The position numbers were made by a program, and so were the translations under genes. A DNA stretch of 64,000 nucleotides, taken from the NCBI RefSeq assembly GCF_000152725.1, contig NZ_CH724131.1, positions 2,329,167 through 2,393,166 on the forward strand, read 5' to 3'. The stretch is from Pseudooceanicola batsensis HTCC2597 (lineage in GTDB: Bacteria > Pseudomonadota > Alphaproteobacteria > Rhodobacterales > Rhodobacteraceae). A model generated the notes under the pieces. The model did no database searches, had not been told where the DNA came from, and worked only from the letters and a program-made list of their open reading frames with translations. Shown piece after piece: positions 56,788 through 64,000 of the stretch (position 1 is its first letter; every line of letters starts with the position of its first letter).

Positions 56788-58716
56788 TCAGGCCTTGCGT
56801 TTGCCGACCTGCGCCACGTCCAGCACCTCGAGCACCTTCGCCTCGATATCCGGCGCGTTCAGACCCGCGGTGGCGTACATGTCGGCCGGGCTCGCCTGGT
56901 CGATGAAAGTGTCGGGCAGCACCATCGACCGGAAGCGAAGACCGTCGTCAAAGACGCCCTCGTTGGCCAGAAGCTGCGCGACATGGCTGCCGAAACCGCC
57001 GACCGCGCCTTCTTCGATCGTGATCAGCGCCTCGTGATCCGCAGCCAGGTTCAGGACCAGGTCGCGATCCAGCGGCTTGGCAAAGCGCGCATCGGCCACC
57101 GTCGGGCGGATGCCCCGCGCCTCCAGCGCCTCGCAGGCGTCCAGCACCTCTTTCAGCCGGGTGCCATAGGACAGGATCGCGACGCGCGACCCGTCGCGGA
57201 TCATCCGCCCCTTGCCGATCTCCAGCGGCACACCCTTGTCCGGCATGTCGACGCCTGCCCCTTCGCCCCGCGGATAGCGGAAGGCGATCGGCCCCTCGTC
57301 ATGGGCGGCCGCCGTGGCCACCATGTGCATCAGCTCGGCCTCGTCCGCCGCGGCCATCACGACGAATCCGGGAAGGTTGGTCAGATAGGAAACGTCGAAA
57401 CTCCCCGCGTGGGTGGCGCCGTCGGCTCCGACCAGCCCGGCACGGTCGATGGCGAAGCGCACCGGCAGTCGCTGGATGGCCACGTCATGCACGACCTGAT
57501 CGTATCCCCGCTGCAGGAAGGTCGAATAGATCGCGCAGAACGGCCGCATTCCCCCGGCGGCCAGACCTGCCGCAAAGGTCACGCCATGCTGCTCGGCAAT
57601 GCCCACGTCGAAGGTCCGCGAGGGATACCTTTCCGCCATCAGGTTCAGCCCGGTGCCGTCGGGCATCGCCGCCGTCACGGCGCAGACCCGCTGGTCCTCT
57701 CCCGCCAAGCGCACCAGTTCCTTCCCGAAGACCGATGTATAGGACGGCGCGTTCGAGGGCGCCTTCTTCTGCTCGCCCGAAATCACGTCGAACTTGGCCG
57801 TGGCGTGCCCCTTGTCCGAGGCCCGTTCGGCCGGGCCATAGCCCTTGCCCTTCTTGGTGACGACATGCACCAGCACCGGCCCCGCCGCCCGCGCCTTGAC
57901 CGTCCGCAGGATCGGCAGCAGCTGGCTCATGTCATGCCCGTCGATCGGGCCGATGTACGAAAATCCCAGCTCTTCGAAGAGGGTGCCGCCCATTGCCATG
58001 CCCTTGAGCATGTCCTTGGCGCGCTTGGCCCCCTCCTGGAAGGGCGGCGGCAGCAGGCTCGCCATGCCCTTGGCCGCGGCCTTCAGTTCCTGGAACGGCT
58101 CTTCGGCATAAAGCCGCGACAGGTAGTTCGAAAAGGCGCCGACCGGCGGCGCGATCGACATGTCGTTGTCGTTCAGGATCACGATCAGCCGCTTGCCGAG
58201 CGACCCGGCATTGTTCATCGCCTCGAAGGCCATGCCCGCGCTCATCGCGCCGTCGCCGATCACCGCGATCGCGTCGCCGATCCCATGCTCCGGTGCACCG
58301 CCCAGGTCGCGCGCCACGGCAAAGCCCAAAGCGGCGGAAATCGACGTCGAGGAATGCGCCGCCCCGAAGCAGTCGTAGGGGCTTTCCGACCGCTTGGTGA
58401 ACCCGGACAGCCCGTCCTTCTGGCGCAGGGTGCGGATGCGGTCGCGCCGGCCGGTCAGGATCTTGTGCGGATAGGTCTGGTGCGACACGTCCCAGACGAT
58501 CCGGTCGCGCGGCGCATCCCAGATCGCGTGCAGCGCAACGGTCAGCTCGATGACCCCCAGACCCGCGCCGAGGTGCCCGCCCGTCTGCGACACGGCCGAG
58601 ATCGTCTCGGCCCGCAACTCGTGCGCGACCTGCCGCAGCTCGGCATCCGAGAACTTGTTCAGATCGCCCGGCTCCTGGACCTGGTCCAGCAAGGGGGTGT
58701 CGGGTCTGTCGCTCAT
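56788..58716 (-). CDS. dxs: 1-deoxy-D-xylulose-5-phosphate synthase
   Basis: A 642-aa TPP enzyme, the first step of the non-mevalonate isoprenoid pathway and the source of DXP for thiamine and PLP. The catalytic His48 is in [11 protein letters not shown], and the [18 protein letters not shown] segment (154-171) with LNDNDMSIA is the TPP motif. The catalytic glutamate is in VGIAEQHGV. The ATG at 58716 has GGAGG five bases upstream. It follows ispA by 19 bases. Confidence 0.96.
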   Translation of the reverse strand: MSDRPDTPLLDQVQEPGDLNKFSDAELRQVAHELRAETISAVSQTGGHLGAGLGVIELTVALHAIWDAPRDRIVWDVSHQTYPHKILTGRRDRIRTLRQKDGLSGFTKRSESPYDCFGAAHSSTSISAALGFAVARDLGGAPEHGIGDAIAVIGDGAMSAGMAFEAMNNAGSLGKRLIVILNDNDMSIAPPVGAFSNYLSRLYAEEPFQELKAAAKGMASLLPPPFQEGAKRAKDMLKGMAMGGTLFEELGFSYIGPIDGHDMSQLLPILRTVKARAAGPVLVHVVTKKGKGYGPAERASDKGHATAKFDVISGEQKKAPSNAPSYTSVFGKELVRLAGEDQRVCAVTAAMPDGTGLNLMAERYPSRTFDVGIAEQHGVTFAAGLAAGGMRPFCAIYSTFLQRGYDQVVHDVAIQRLPVRFAIDRAGLVGADGATHAGSFDVSYLTNLPGFVVMAAADEAELMHMVATAAAHDEGPIAFRYPRGEGAGVDMPDKGVPLEIGKGRMIRDGSRVAILSYGTRLKEVLDACEALEARGIRPTVADARFAKPLDRDLVLNLAADHEALITIEEGAVGGFGSHVAQLLANEGVFDDGLRFRSMVLPDTFIDQASPADMYATAGLNAPDIEAKVLEVLDVAQVGKRKA

Positions 58717-58735
58717 GCCGCCCTCCGGGGCCCGT

Positions 58736-59596
58736 TCAGCTTTGCCGCGAGATAACGAAGCGCGCGGCCTCCCGCAAGCCGTCCGCCCGCTCACCATAGA
58801 CCGAGAGAGCTTCACAAGCGGTTTCCACCAGGCGTCCCGCCTCGGCCTTGGCGCCGTCCAGCCCCATCAGCGACACGAAGGTCGCCTTGCCCGCGGCCGT
58901 ATCCTTGCGCAGCCGCTTGCCTGTCTCGGCTTCGTCACCCTCTACATCTAGGATGTCGTCCGCGATTTGAAAGGCCAGGCCGAGCGCCCGGGCGTAGGCG
59001 CCCATGGGGCCGGGATCCGCATCCGCCATGATCGGCCCGGCCTGCGCCGACCATTCGATAAGCGCCCCGGTCTTGCGGGCCTGCAACTCGGTGATCTGGG
59101 GCAGGCTCAGCGGTTCGGGCGCGGTCTCGGCCGCGATGTCCAGCGCCTGCCCGTGCACCATGCCCATGCCGCCCGCCGCCCGCGCCATGCCCGCGGTCAG
59201 CGTCACCACGCGGTCGGCCGGCAGCGCGGCATGGGACAGCAGGTCGAAGGCCAGGGACTGCAGCGCGTCTCCGACAAGGATCGCCGTCGCCTCGTTCCAC
59301 TTCACATGGACCGTCGGCTGCCCCCGGCGCAGGTCGTCGTCGTCCATCGCCGGAAGATCGTCATGCACCAGCGAATAGGCGTGCATTGCCTCGATGGCGG
59401 CGGCGGCGTCCAGAGCCGGCCCCGGCGCGACCCCGTGCAGCGCGGCCCCCTCGCAGACCAGGAACGCCCGCAGGCGCTTGCCGCCGCTGGTCGCGTGACG
59501 CATCGCCTCCCCGACCTCTCCGGGCATGTCTCTCAGGGCAAGGTCCAGCCGCCCCGACACCGTCGCGGCGACCTCCGCGATCCGGCGGTCGAACAT
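58736..59596 (-). CDS. ispA: Polyprenyl synthetase (farnesyl/geranylgeranyl diphosphate synthase)
   Basis: A 286-aa prenyl transferase. The first aspartate-rich motif has Asp79/Asp80 and Asp85/Asp86 ([11 protein letters not shown]), and the second has Asp213/Asp214 (QIADDILD). [20 protein letters not shown] is the FARM region. It makes C15 (or C20) diphosphates for quinones, carotenoids and lipid carriers. It lies between xseB and dxs in the standard order. Confidence 0.94.
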   Translation of the reverse strand: MFDRRIAEVAATVSGRLDLALRDMPGEVGEAMRHATSGGKRLRAFLVCEGAALHGVAPGPALDAAAAIEAMHAYSLVHDDLPAMDDDDLRRGQPTVHVKWNEATAILVGDALQSLAFDLLSHAALPADRVVTLTAGMARAAGGMGMVHGQALDIAAETAPEPLSLPQITELQARKTGALIEWSAQAGPIMADADPGPMGAYARALGLAFQIADDILDVEGDEAETGKRLRKDTAAGKATFVSLMGLDGAKAEAGRLVETACEALSVYGERADGLREAARFVISRQS

Positions 59597-59599
59597 GCG

Positions 59600-59845
59600 T
59601 CAGAGCCCTTCGGCCGGTGTCGTGCCCGTGGCGTTGCCCTCGGCATCGGCGGTGATCGCCTCGACCTTTTCCTCGGCCGCCCGCAGCCGGTCCTCGCAGC
59701 GCTTCTTGAGCGCCGCCCCCCGCTCGTACAGCTTGATCGAATCCTCGAGCGGCACATCGCCCCGTTCGAGCTTGCCCACGACCTGCTCGAGCTCGCGCAT
59801 GGCGTCTTCGAACGACATCTCATCGACGGGTTTCGGCTCACTCAT
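59600..59845 (-). CDS. xseB: Exodeoxyribonuclease VII small subunit
   Basis: An 81-aa small subunit with the family pattern MSFEDAMRELEQVVGKLERGDVPLEDSIKLYERG. It works with XseA to digest single-stranded DNA and coats the large subunit. The xseA partner is not in the window. It is three bases upstream of ispA, the usual arrangement. Confidence 0.95.
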   Translation of the reverse strand: MSEPKPVDEMSFEDAMRELEQVVGKLERGDVPLEDSIKLYERGAALKKRCEDRLRAAEEKVEAITADAEGNATGTTPAEGL

Positions 59846-59900
59846 GGGGCGGCTCCTCTGGCTCGGATCGGGCGCACCATAGGGGCAGTCGCCACGGGGT

Positions 59901-60827
59901 TCAACGCGCCGCGGCGATCAGCGCGTCCACATGCACCCCGGCCGAAGCCGCGAGCGCCGGCAGGTCGTAGCCGCCCTCGAGACACGAGACGATCCGGCCC
60001 TCGCACAGCCGCGCCGCCGCTTTGGCCAGTTCCTCGGTAATCCATTGGAAATCCTCGGTCGAAAGCGCGATCGAGGCCAGCGGGTCGTCCCGGTGCGCGT
60101 CGAACCCGGCCGAGAGGAACAGCATCTCGGGCTCGAACGCCTCGATCAGCGGAATGATGCGATTCGCCAGGATCTTGCGGTAGAGCTCGCCATCCGTGCC
60201 CGCCGACAGCGGGATGTTGGTGATCTGCCCGTGCGCCCCCTGCTCGTGCTGCGCGCCCGTCCCCGGATAGAGCGGCATCTGGTGCGTCGAGACGAACAGC
60301 GCATCCGCCTCGTTCCACAGCAGGTCCTGCGTACCGTTGCCGTGATGAACGTCGAAATCCACGATCGCGACCTTCTTCAGCCCGTGGTTCCGAAGCGCAT
60401 GCCGCGCCGCGATGGCGACGTTTCCGAACAGGCAGAACCCCATCGGCTGCTCGGTCTCGGCATGATGCCCCGGCGGACGGGTGGCGACAAAGGCGTTCCC
60501 CACCTCGCCGGACATCACCATGTCCACGGCCGCAACCGCCCCGCCAACCCCGCGACAGGCGGCCTCGAACGAACCCGGCGACATGTAGGTATCCGCGTCC
60601 AACTGCACGATCCCGGTCTCGGGCCGCGCCGCGCGGAGCGCGTCGATATGGGCCTGCGGATGGCACAGCAGAATGGAATCGTCTGCGGCCGCGGGGGCCT
60701 CGACGCGCCGCAGGTCCTTGCCCTCCAGCGCCTTCAGCACCTCGTGCAGCCGCGCCACCTGCTCGGGGTGACCCTCCGGCGTCACATGTCCGTGGCAATC
60801 GGGATGCGTGATCAATGCGGTCGTCAT
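59901..60827 (-). CDS. Histone deacetylase family protein (HDAC fold)
   Basis: A 308-aa zinc amidohydrolase. The zinc ligands are Asp159, His161 (DFDVHHGNG) and Asp243 (SAGFDAHRDDP). The catalytic His121/His122 pair is in RPPGHHAE, and the final GGYDLPALA carries the catalytic tyrosine. Bacterial members remove acetyl groups from polyamines or proteins; the physiological substrate here is unknown. It lies directly before the isoprenoid genes, 55 bases from xseB, and 15 bases after the petR-like gene. Confidence 0.93.
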   Translation of the reverse strand: MTTALITHPDCHGHVTPEGHPEQVARLHEVLKALEGKDLRRVEAPAAADDSILLCHPQAHIDALRAARPETGIVQLDADTYMSPGSFEAACRGVGGAVAAVDMVMSGEVGNAFVATRPPGHHAETEQPMGFCLFGNVAIAARHALRNHGLKKVAIVDFDVHHGNGTQDLLWNEADALFVSTHQMPLYPGTGAQHEQGAHGQITNIPLSAGTDGELYRKILANRIIPLIEAFEPEMLFLSAGFDAHRDDPLASIALSTEDFQWITEELAKAAARLCEGRIVSCLEGGYDLPALAASAGVHVDALIAAAR

Positions 60828-60842
60828 GAACCCTCCTGTCGG

Positions 60843-61553
60843 TCAGTCATGCACCAGCATATAGCCCTCGCCCCGCACCGTCTGCAGGTATCGCGGCTGT
60901 TTCGGGTCGAGCTCGATCTTGCGCCGCAGCCGGGTGATCTGCACGTCGACCGCACGCTCCTGCGCCTGCCCGTCCTTCCCCGCCCCGCGCCCGAGTTCCT
61001 CGACCAGCCGGGTCCGGCTCAGCGGTTCGCCGGGCTGGGCGGCGAATATGCGCATCAGCTGCACTTCGGTGCCCGTCAGGCGCACCGTCTCGTCGCCTTC
61101 CCGCATCTCGCCCTTGTCGACATCATAGCGCACACGCCCCAGGTTCAGCACCTTGGGCGCCGCGCTCACCTCGACCGGTTCGGGCATCCGGCGGAGGATC
61201 GCGTTGATCCGCAGCAGCAGTTCCTTGGGCTCGAACGGCTTCGCGAGGTAGTCGTCGGCCCCGGCCTCCAGCCCCGCGATCCGGTCCTTCGTCTCGTCCC
61301 GTGCGGTCAGCAGCAGGATCGGCGTCGCCATCTCCTGACGCAGCGACCGGGTCAGGCTGATCCCGTCCTCGCCGGGCATCATCACGTCCAGCACGATCAG
61401 GTCGAATTCCAGTCCCGCCAGCAGCCGCCGCGCATGTGCCGCGTCCCGGGCAGCCGAAACCAGGAACCCGCTTCGCTTGAGGTAGCGCGACAGCAGTTCG
61501 CGGATACGCTCGTCATCGTCGACGATCAGCAAATGCGGGTTGGGGTCGGCCAT
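60843..61553 (-). CDS. petR: OmpR-type response regulator, PetR-like
   Basis: A 236-aa two-component regulator. The receiver has DDDE (12-15), phosphoacceptor Asp56 (LIVLDVMMPGEDG) and Lys in LAKPFEP; the DNA-binding wing includes RAVDVQITRLRRKIE and YLQTVRGEGYMLV. It corresponds in order and type to the Rhodobacter PetR regulator, which is paired with a MarR protein (PetP). The name is from gene order and memory. No kinase is adjacent. Confidence 0.82.
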   Translation of the reverse strand: MADPNPHLLIVDDDERIRELLSRYLKRSGFLVSAARDAAHARRLLAGLEFDLIVLDVMMPGEDGISLTRSLRQEMATPILLLTARDETKDRIAGLEAGADDYLAKPFEPKELLLRINAILRRMPEPVEVSAAPKVLNLGRVRYDVDKGEMREGDETVRLTGTEVQLMRIFAAQPGEPLSRTRLVEELGRGAGKDGQAQERAVDVQITRLRRKIELDPKQPRYLQTVRGEGYMLVHD

Positions 61554-61554
61554 C

Positions 61555-62046
61555 CTAACCCTCCCGCAACGCGGAATAGAGGCGCTTGAGTTCCGGATCC
61601 ATCATCGACTCGAGCACCTGCCTGAACCCCGCCACCGCCTCGGGCCCCGCCTTGCGATAGGCCGCCCGCATCTGCGCCCGCTGCGCCTCGGACAGGCTCT
61701 TCTCCAGCGCCGCGCCCTCCTCGGTCAGGTAGAGGTGCCGCTCGCGCTTATCCGCCGTGCCGACCCGGCTCTCCACCAGCCCGTCCTCGATCAGGGTGCG
61801 CAGCACGCGGTTCAGCGACTGCTTGGTCACGCCGAGGATCGCCAGCAGCCGGTTCACGTTCATCCCCGGCGCCCGCGAGATGAAATGCAGGGCGCGGTGA
61901 TGTGCACGACCATAGGAGATGCCCTCGAGGATCTGGTCCGGCGCCGAGGTAAACCCCCGATAAGCAAAGTACATCGCCTCGATACCCTGCCGCAGCTGCT
62001 CGTCCGTCAGGAAAAGCAGGCTTTCGCCGGTTGGGACCTCACTCAT
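61555..62046 (-). CDS. petP: MarR family transcriptional regulator, PetP-like
   Basis: A 163-aa winged-helix regulator of the MarR family. The DNA-binding part is MNVNRLLAILGVTKQSLNRVLRTLIEDGLVE and the beta wing RVGTADKRERHLYLTEEG. It is one base upstream of the petR-like gene on the same strand, as petP and petR are in Rhodobacter capsulatus. In that species the pair lies before the cytochrome bc1 genes; here it neighbours ilvE. Ligand unknown. Confidence 0.82.
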   Translation of the reverse strand: MSEVPTGESLLFLTDEQLRQGIEAMYFAYRGFTSAPDQILEGISYGRAHHRALHFISRAPGMNVNRLLAILGVTKQSLNRVLRTLIEDGLVESRVGTADKRERHLYLTEEGAALEKSLSEAQRAQMRAAYRKAGPEAVAGFRQVLESMMDPELKRLYSALREG

Positions 62047-62097
62047 GCATCACCATTCACAAAGCGCCTCGAATTTCGTCACATTAAGTCAGTCTTG

Positions 62098-62126
62098 TTG
62101 ACATTCCAAGTACCGACTGTTAGCGA
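62098..62126 (+). promoter_or_regulatory. Candidate promoter of ilvE
   Basis: TTGACA (62098-62103), an exact -35 match, and TAGCGA (62121-62126) are separated by 17 bases in the divergent space between petP and ilvE. The -10 is weak. A TTGGAA...TTAATG pair on the other strand may serve petP. The leader is about 65 bases; no leader peptide or attenuator is obvious. Confidence 0.45.
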
Positions 62127-62196
62127 GTCTCCGATTTCAGCGCAACTTTATGTCCGCTCCGGACCGATAGGGCGCAACAAATGCAAAGGTGATGAG

Positions 62197-63066
62197 ATGG
62201 ACGGTGCCTACGACGATCGCGACGGCAAGATCTGGATGGACGGCAAGCTGGTGGAATGGCGCGAGGCCAATGTCCACCTTCTGACCCACGGCCTGCACTA
62301 CGCCTCCTCGGTCTTCGAGGGCGAACGCTGCTACAACGGCCGGATCTTCAAGGGCGAGGAACATTCCGCGCGCCTGAGGAAATCCGCCGAATACCTCGAC
62401 TTCGAAATCCCCTGGACCGTCGAAGAGATCGAGAAGGCGAAATACGACATGCTGGCCGCCAACGGCTGGACCGACGCCTATGTCCGCGCCGTCGCATGGC
62501 GCGGTGCGGGTAAGGACATGGGCGTCTCGGCCCGCCGCAACCCCGTCCGCCTCGCCATCGCAGGGTGGGAATGGGGCAACTACTACGGCGACGCCAAGTT
62601 CAAGGGCGCCAAGCTCGACATCGCGAAATGGAAACGGCCCTCCCCCGAGACGATCCCCGTGCACGCCAAGGCCGCCGGTCTCTACATGATCTGCACCATG
62701 TCCAAGCACGAGGCCGAGACAAAGGGCTGCTCGGACGCGCTCTTCATGGACTACCGCGGCTACGTGGCCGAGGCGACCGGCGCGAACATCTTCTTCGTCA
62801 AGGACGGCGAGGTGCACACGCCGGACCCCGACTGCTTCCTGAACGGCATCACCCGCCGCACGGTGATCGACATGCTGAAGGACCGCCAGATCAAGGTCCA
62901 CGAGCGCCACATCATGCCGGAAGAGCTGGAAAGCTTCGAACAGTGCTGGCTGACCGGCACCGCGGCCGAGGTGACCCCCGTCGGCCAGATCGGCGACTAC
63001 AACTTCGAAGTCGGCGCCCTGGCGAAGGACATGGTGGAAGGCTACGAGAAGCTGGTGCGGGCGTAA
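62197..63066 (+). CDS. ilvE: Branched-chain amino acid aminotransferase
   Basis: A 289-aa fold-type IV PLP enzyme that transaminates valine, leucine and isoleucine with 2-oxoglutarate. The PLP lysine is Lys158 in VHAKAAGLYM. HYASSVFEGERCYNG and the EATGANIFFVKDG and LTGTAAEVTPV segments are typical. AAAGGTG precedes the ATG at 62197, while the frame is open far upstream. It faces the divergent petP gene. Confidence 0.93.
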   Translation: MDGAYDDRDGKIWMDGKLVEWREANVHLLTHGLHYASSVFEGERCYNGRIFKGEEHSARLRKSAEYLDFEIPWTVEEIEKAKYDMLAANGWTDAYVRAVAWRGAGKDMGVSARRNPVRLAIAGWEWGNYYGDAKFKGAKLDIAKWKRPSPETIPVHAKAAGLYMICTMSKHEAETKGCSDALFMDYRGYVAEATGANIFFVKDGEVHTPDPDCFLNGITRRTVIDMLKDRQIKVHERHIMPEELESFEQCWLTGTAAEVTPVGQIGDYNFEVGALAKDMVEGYEKLVRA

Positions 63067-63092
63067 TCGCCACACAACCCTGGCACCAACGC

Positions 63093-63163
63093 ATCCCCGG
63101 CCCCGGCCGGGGATCTCGCGCACCCCGCACCACCGTCATCTTCGTATTTGATCCGAGGATGAC
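63093..63163 (+). terminator. Two hairpins between ilvE and the convergent isomerase gene
   Basis: The palindrome ATCCCCGGCC-CC-GGCCGGGGAT (63093-63114) is 27 bases past the ilvE stop. A second stem, GTCATCTTCG / CGAGGATGAC (63135-63144 and 63154-63163, one G-U pair), encloses TATTTGATC. No T-run follows. The layout resembles the element at 6410-6495. They probably end both convergent transcripts. Confidence 0.55.
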
Positions 63164-63227
63164 GTCCGCGCCATTCACCTCCGCGACGTGCCACACACAC
63201 CGTCACGCGAGCGGGCGCCGGCGCTAA

Positions 63228-63818
63228 TCAGCGTCGCGCCCACTCGATCGCGGCCTCCAGGCGGTCGTCGCCCCAGAACAGTTCCCCGTCCTCGCAGACG
63301 AAACTCGGCGCGCCGAAGATGCCGCGATCCCGAGCGTCCTGGGTCGCGGCTGCGTAGGCCGCGCCGATCCGCTCGCTCTCGGCGTCGGCCACCACGCGAT
63401 CCATCTGCTGACCGCAGCCCGGCAGGACGCGGGTCAGGTTCTCGACCGTGCCCGCCGGCACGCCCTCTTCGAACCAGGCCTGATAGGTGGCGGTCACATA
63501 GGCGCCGAACCAGCCCTCCTCGCTCGCGAGGACGCCGATCCGGTTGGCCCTGTCGAAATTCTCCAGCGGATAGGGCGCCGGCAGTTGCGGCGACAGCCCG
63601 TGGTCCCGCGCCCGCCGTTCGATGTCGCGCCACATGTAGGCGGCCTTCACCGGCTTGGTCGCAAAGGGGATGTTGTCCATCTCCGTCATGATCTCGCGCA
63701 CCGAAAAAGGCCGCCAGTCGATGCTGACGGCCTCCCGCTCGGCCAGCGCGCCGATCCGCGACACGCTGAGATAGCTGTAGGTGCTGCCGATCGATATCCA
63801 GAATTCGAGTTTCGGCAT
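63228..63818 (-). CDS. DsbA-fold 2-hydroxychromene-2-carboxylate isomerase family protein
   Basis: A 196-aa protein of the GST-kappa/DsbA-like oxidoreductase fold. The N-terminal SIGSTYSYLS has a serine where disulfide oxidoreductases have the CxxC, as in glutathione-dependent hydroxychromene carboxylate isomerases. GIFGAPSFVCEDGELFWGDDRL with the cis-proline motif closes it. The substrate is unknown and may be any GSH-linked isomerisation. It is convergent with ilvE. Confidence 0.88.
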   Translation of the reverse strand: MPKLEFWISIGSTYSYLSVSRIGALAEREAVSIDWRPFSVREIMTEMDNIPFATKPVKAAYMWRDIERRARDHGLSPQLPAPYPLENFDRANRIGVLASEEGWFGAYVTATYQAWFEEGVPAGTVENLTRVLPGCGQQMDRVVADAESERIGAAYAAATQDARDRGIFGAPSFVCEDGELFWGDDRLEAAIEWARR

Positions 63819-63891
63819 GTCTCCTCCCTGACACCTCTGTTTCCTCCCGTCCCGGCCGCACGGCCGGACGGCCGCCGTACGGGCCGCGGCC

Positions 63892-64000
63892 TCAGCCCGG
63901 CGACAACCCCCGCAGCCGCTCGCTCCTCCTGCGCAGCAGCTCCACCGTCGTGAGCAGCGCGATCGAGATCACCACGAGGATCGTCGCCACCGCGAGGATC
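63892..64000 (-). CDS. C-terminus of a membrane protein (5' part beyond the window)
   Basis: On the minus strand the frame enters from the window end and stops with TGA at 63894-63892. The last 36 residues are a hydrophobic helix (ILAVATILVVISIALLTTVELL) followed by a basic tail (RRRSERLRGLSPG). This resembles the end of an ABC transporter permease with its final transmembrane segment and cytoplasmic arginine-rich tail, but the fragment is too short to name. Between it and the isomerase gene there is only GC-rich inverted-repeat sequence. Confidence 0.6.
   Translation of the reverse strand, partial: ILAVATILVVISIALLTTVELLRRRSERLRGLSPG

Overview
The window reads as chromosomal DNA of a high-GC alphaproteobacterium of the Rhodobacterales (Roseobacter/Rhodobacter type). 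This rests on family-specific gene orders and families: acpS-lepB-rnc-era-DUF1491, an rpoZ-relA/spoT-DUF2062-pdxJ run, def-def-fmt, DUF4170 beside lpxK/waaA, a CenR-type regulator, a petP/petR-like regulator pair beside ilvE, DUF2125, DUF3576, and a small single-gene porin. All assignments come from reading the sequence and recalling families; no database search was run. I see no tRNA, rRNA, CRISPR array, transposase, integrase or phage gene. Genes cover nearly everything; the only non-coding gap longer than 300 bases is 38881-39197.

Region by region: 1-5270 holds the end of a membrane protein with a glutamine-amidotransferase-like domain, a TetR/cupin divergent pair, an aromatic aminotransferase, a mercaptopyruvate sulfurtransferase and smpB. 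5375-13570 is mainly lipid and acid catabolism: an NADP-dependent reductase, then a minus-strand operon of a fused enoyl-CoA hydratase/3-hydroxyacyl-CoA dehydrogenase, two acyl-CoA dehydrogenases and a thioesterase, with adenine deaminase upstream. 13693-16439 carries a fumarylacetoacetase-fold hydrolase, TetR, recO and a Pr6Pr membrane protein.

16436-25446 is one long minus-strand housekeeping stretch (folK, rpoZ, relA/spoT, DUF2062, pdxJ, acpS, lepB, rnc, an EEP nuclease, era, DUF1491). 25582-28774 runs on the plus strand (NYN protein, ispH, DUF3429, methyltransferase, rnhA). 28787-31287 has two small GlsB-type membrane proteins and fmt with two deformylase genes, one of them lacking the catalytic glutamate. 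31427-40986 has a PatB-type C-S lyase, a DMT transporter, the CenR-type regulator with a terminator and a possible small RNA behind it, ribA with an overlapping L,D-transpeptidase, a solitary ectoine hydroxylase, yggS, the porin, a DUF3576 lipoprotein and a glycosyltransferase.

41125-45812 is leuS-lptE-holA facing exoD. 45844-51396 is the lipid A/Kdo cluster (lpxK, waaA, DUF4170) with a cysQ-like phosphatase and pmbA. 51497-56680 has a DUF2125 protein, an SDR/crotonase-like pair, an HNH nuclease, a flavoprotein and a GST. 56788-64000 has dxs-ispA-xseB, an HDAC-fold deacetylase, petR/petP-like regulators, ilvE, a DsbA-fold isomerase and the tail of a membrane protein.

The window is mostly conserved housekeeping DNA and I found no clear new multi-gene system. 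The items most worth a second look are the degenerate deformylase, the crotonase lacking both catalytic glutamates, the DUF4170-TGA-waaA in-frame junction, the possible small RNA behind cenR, the orphan ectoine hydroxylase and the repeated use of a shared CTAG as both stop codons of convergent genes.
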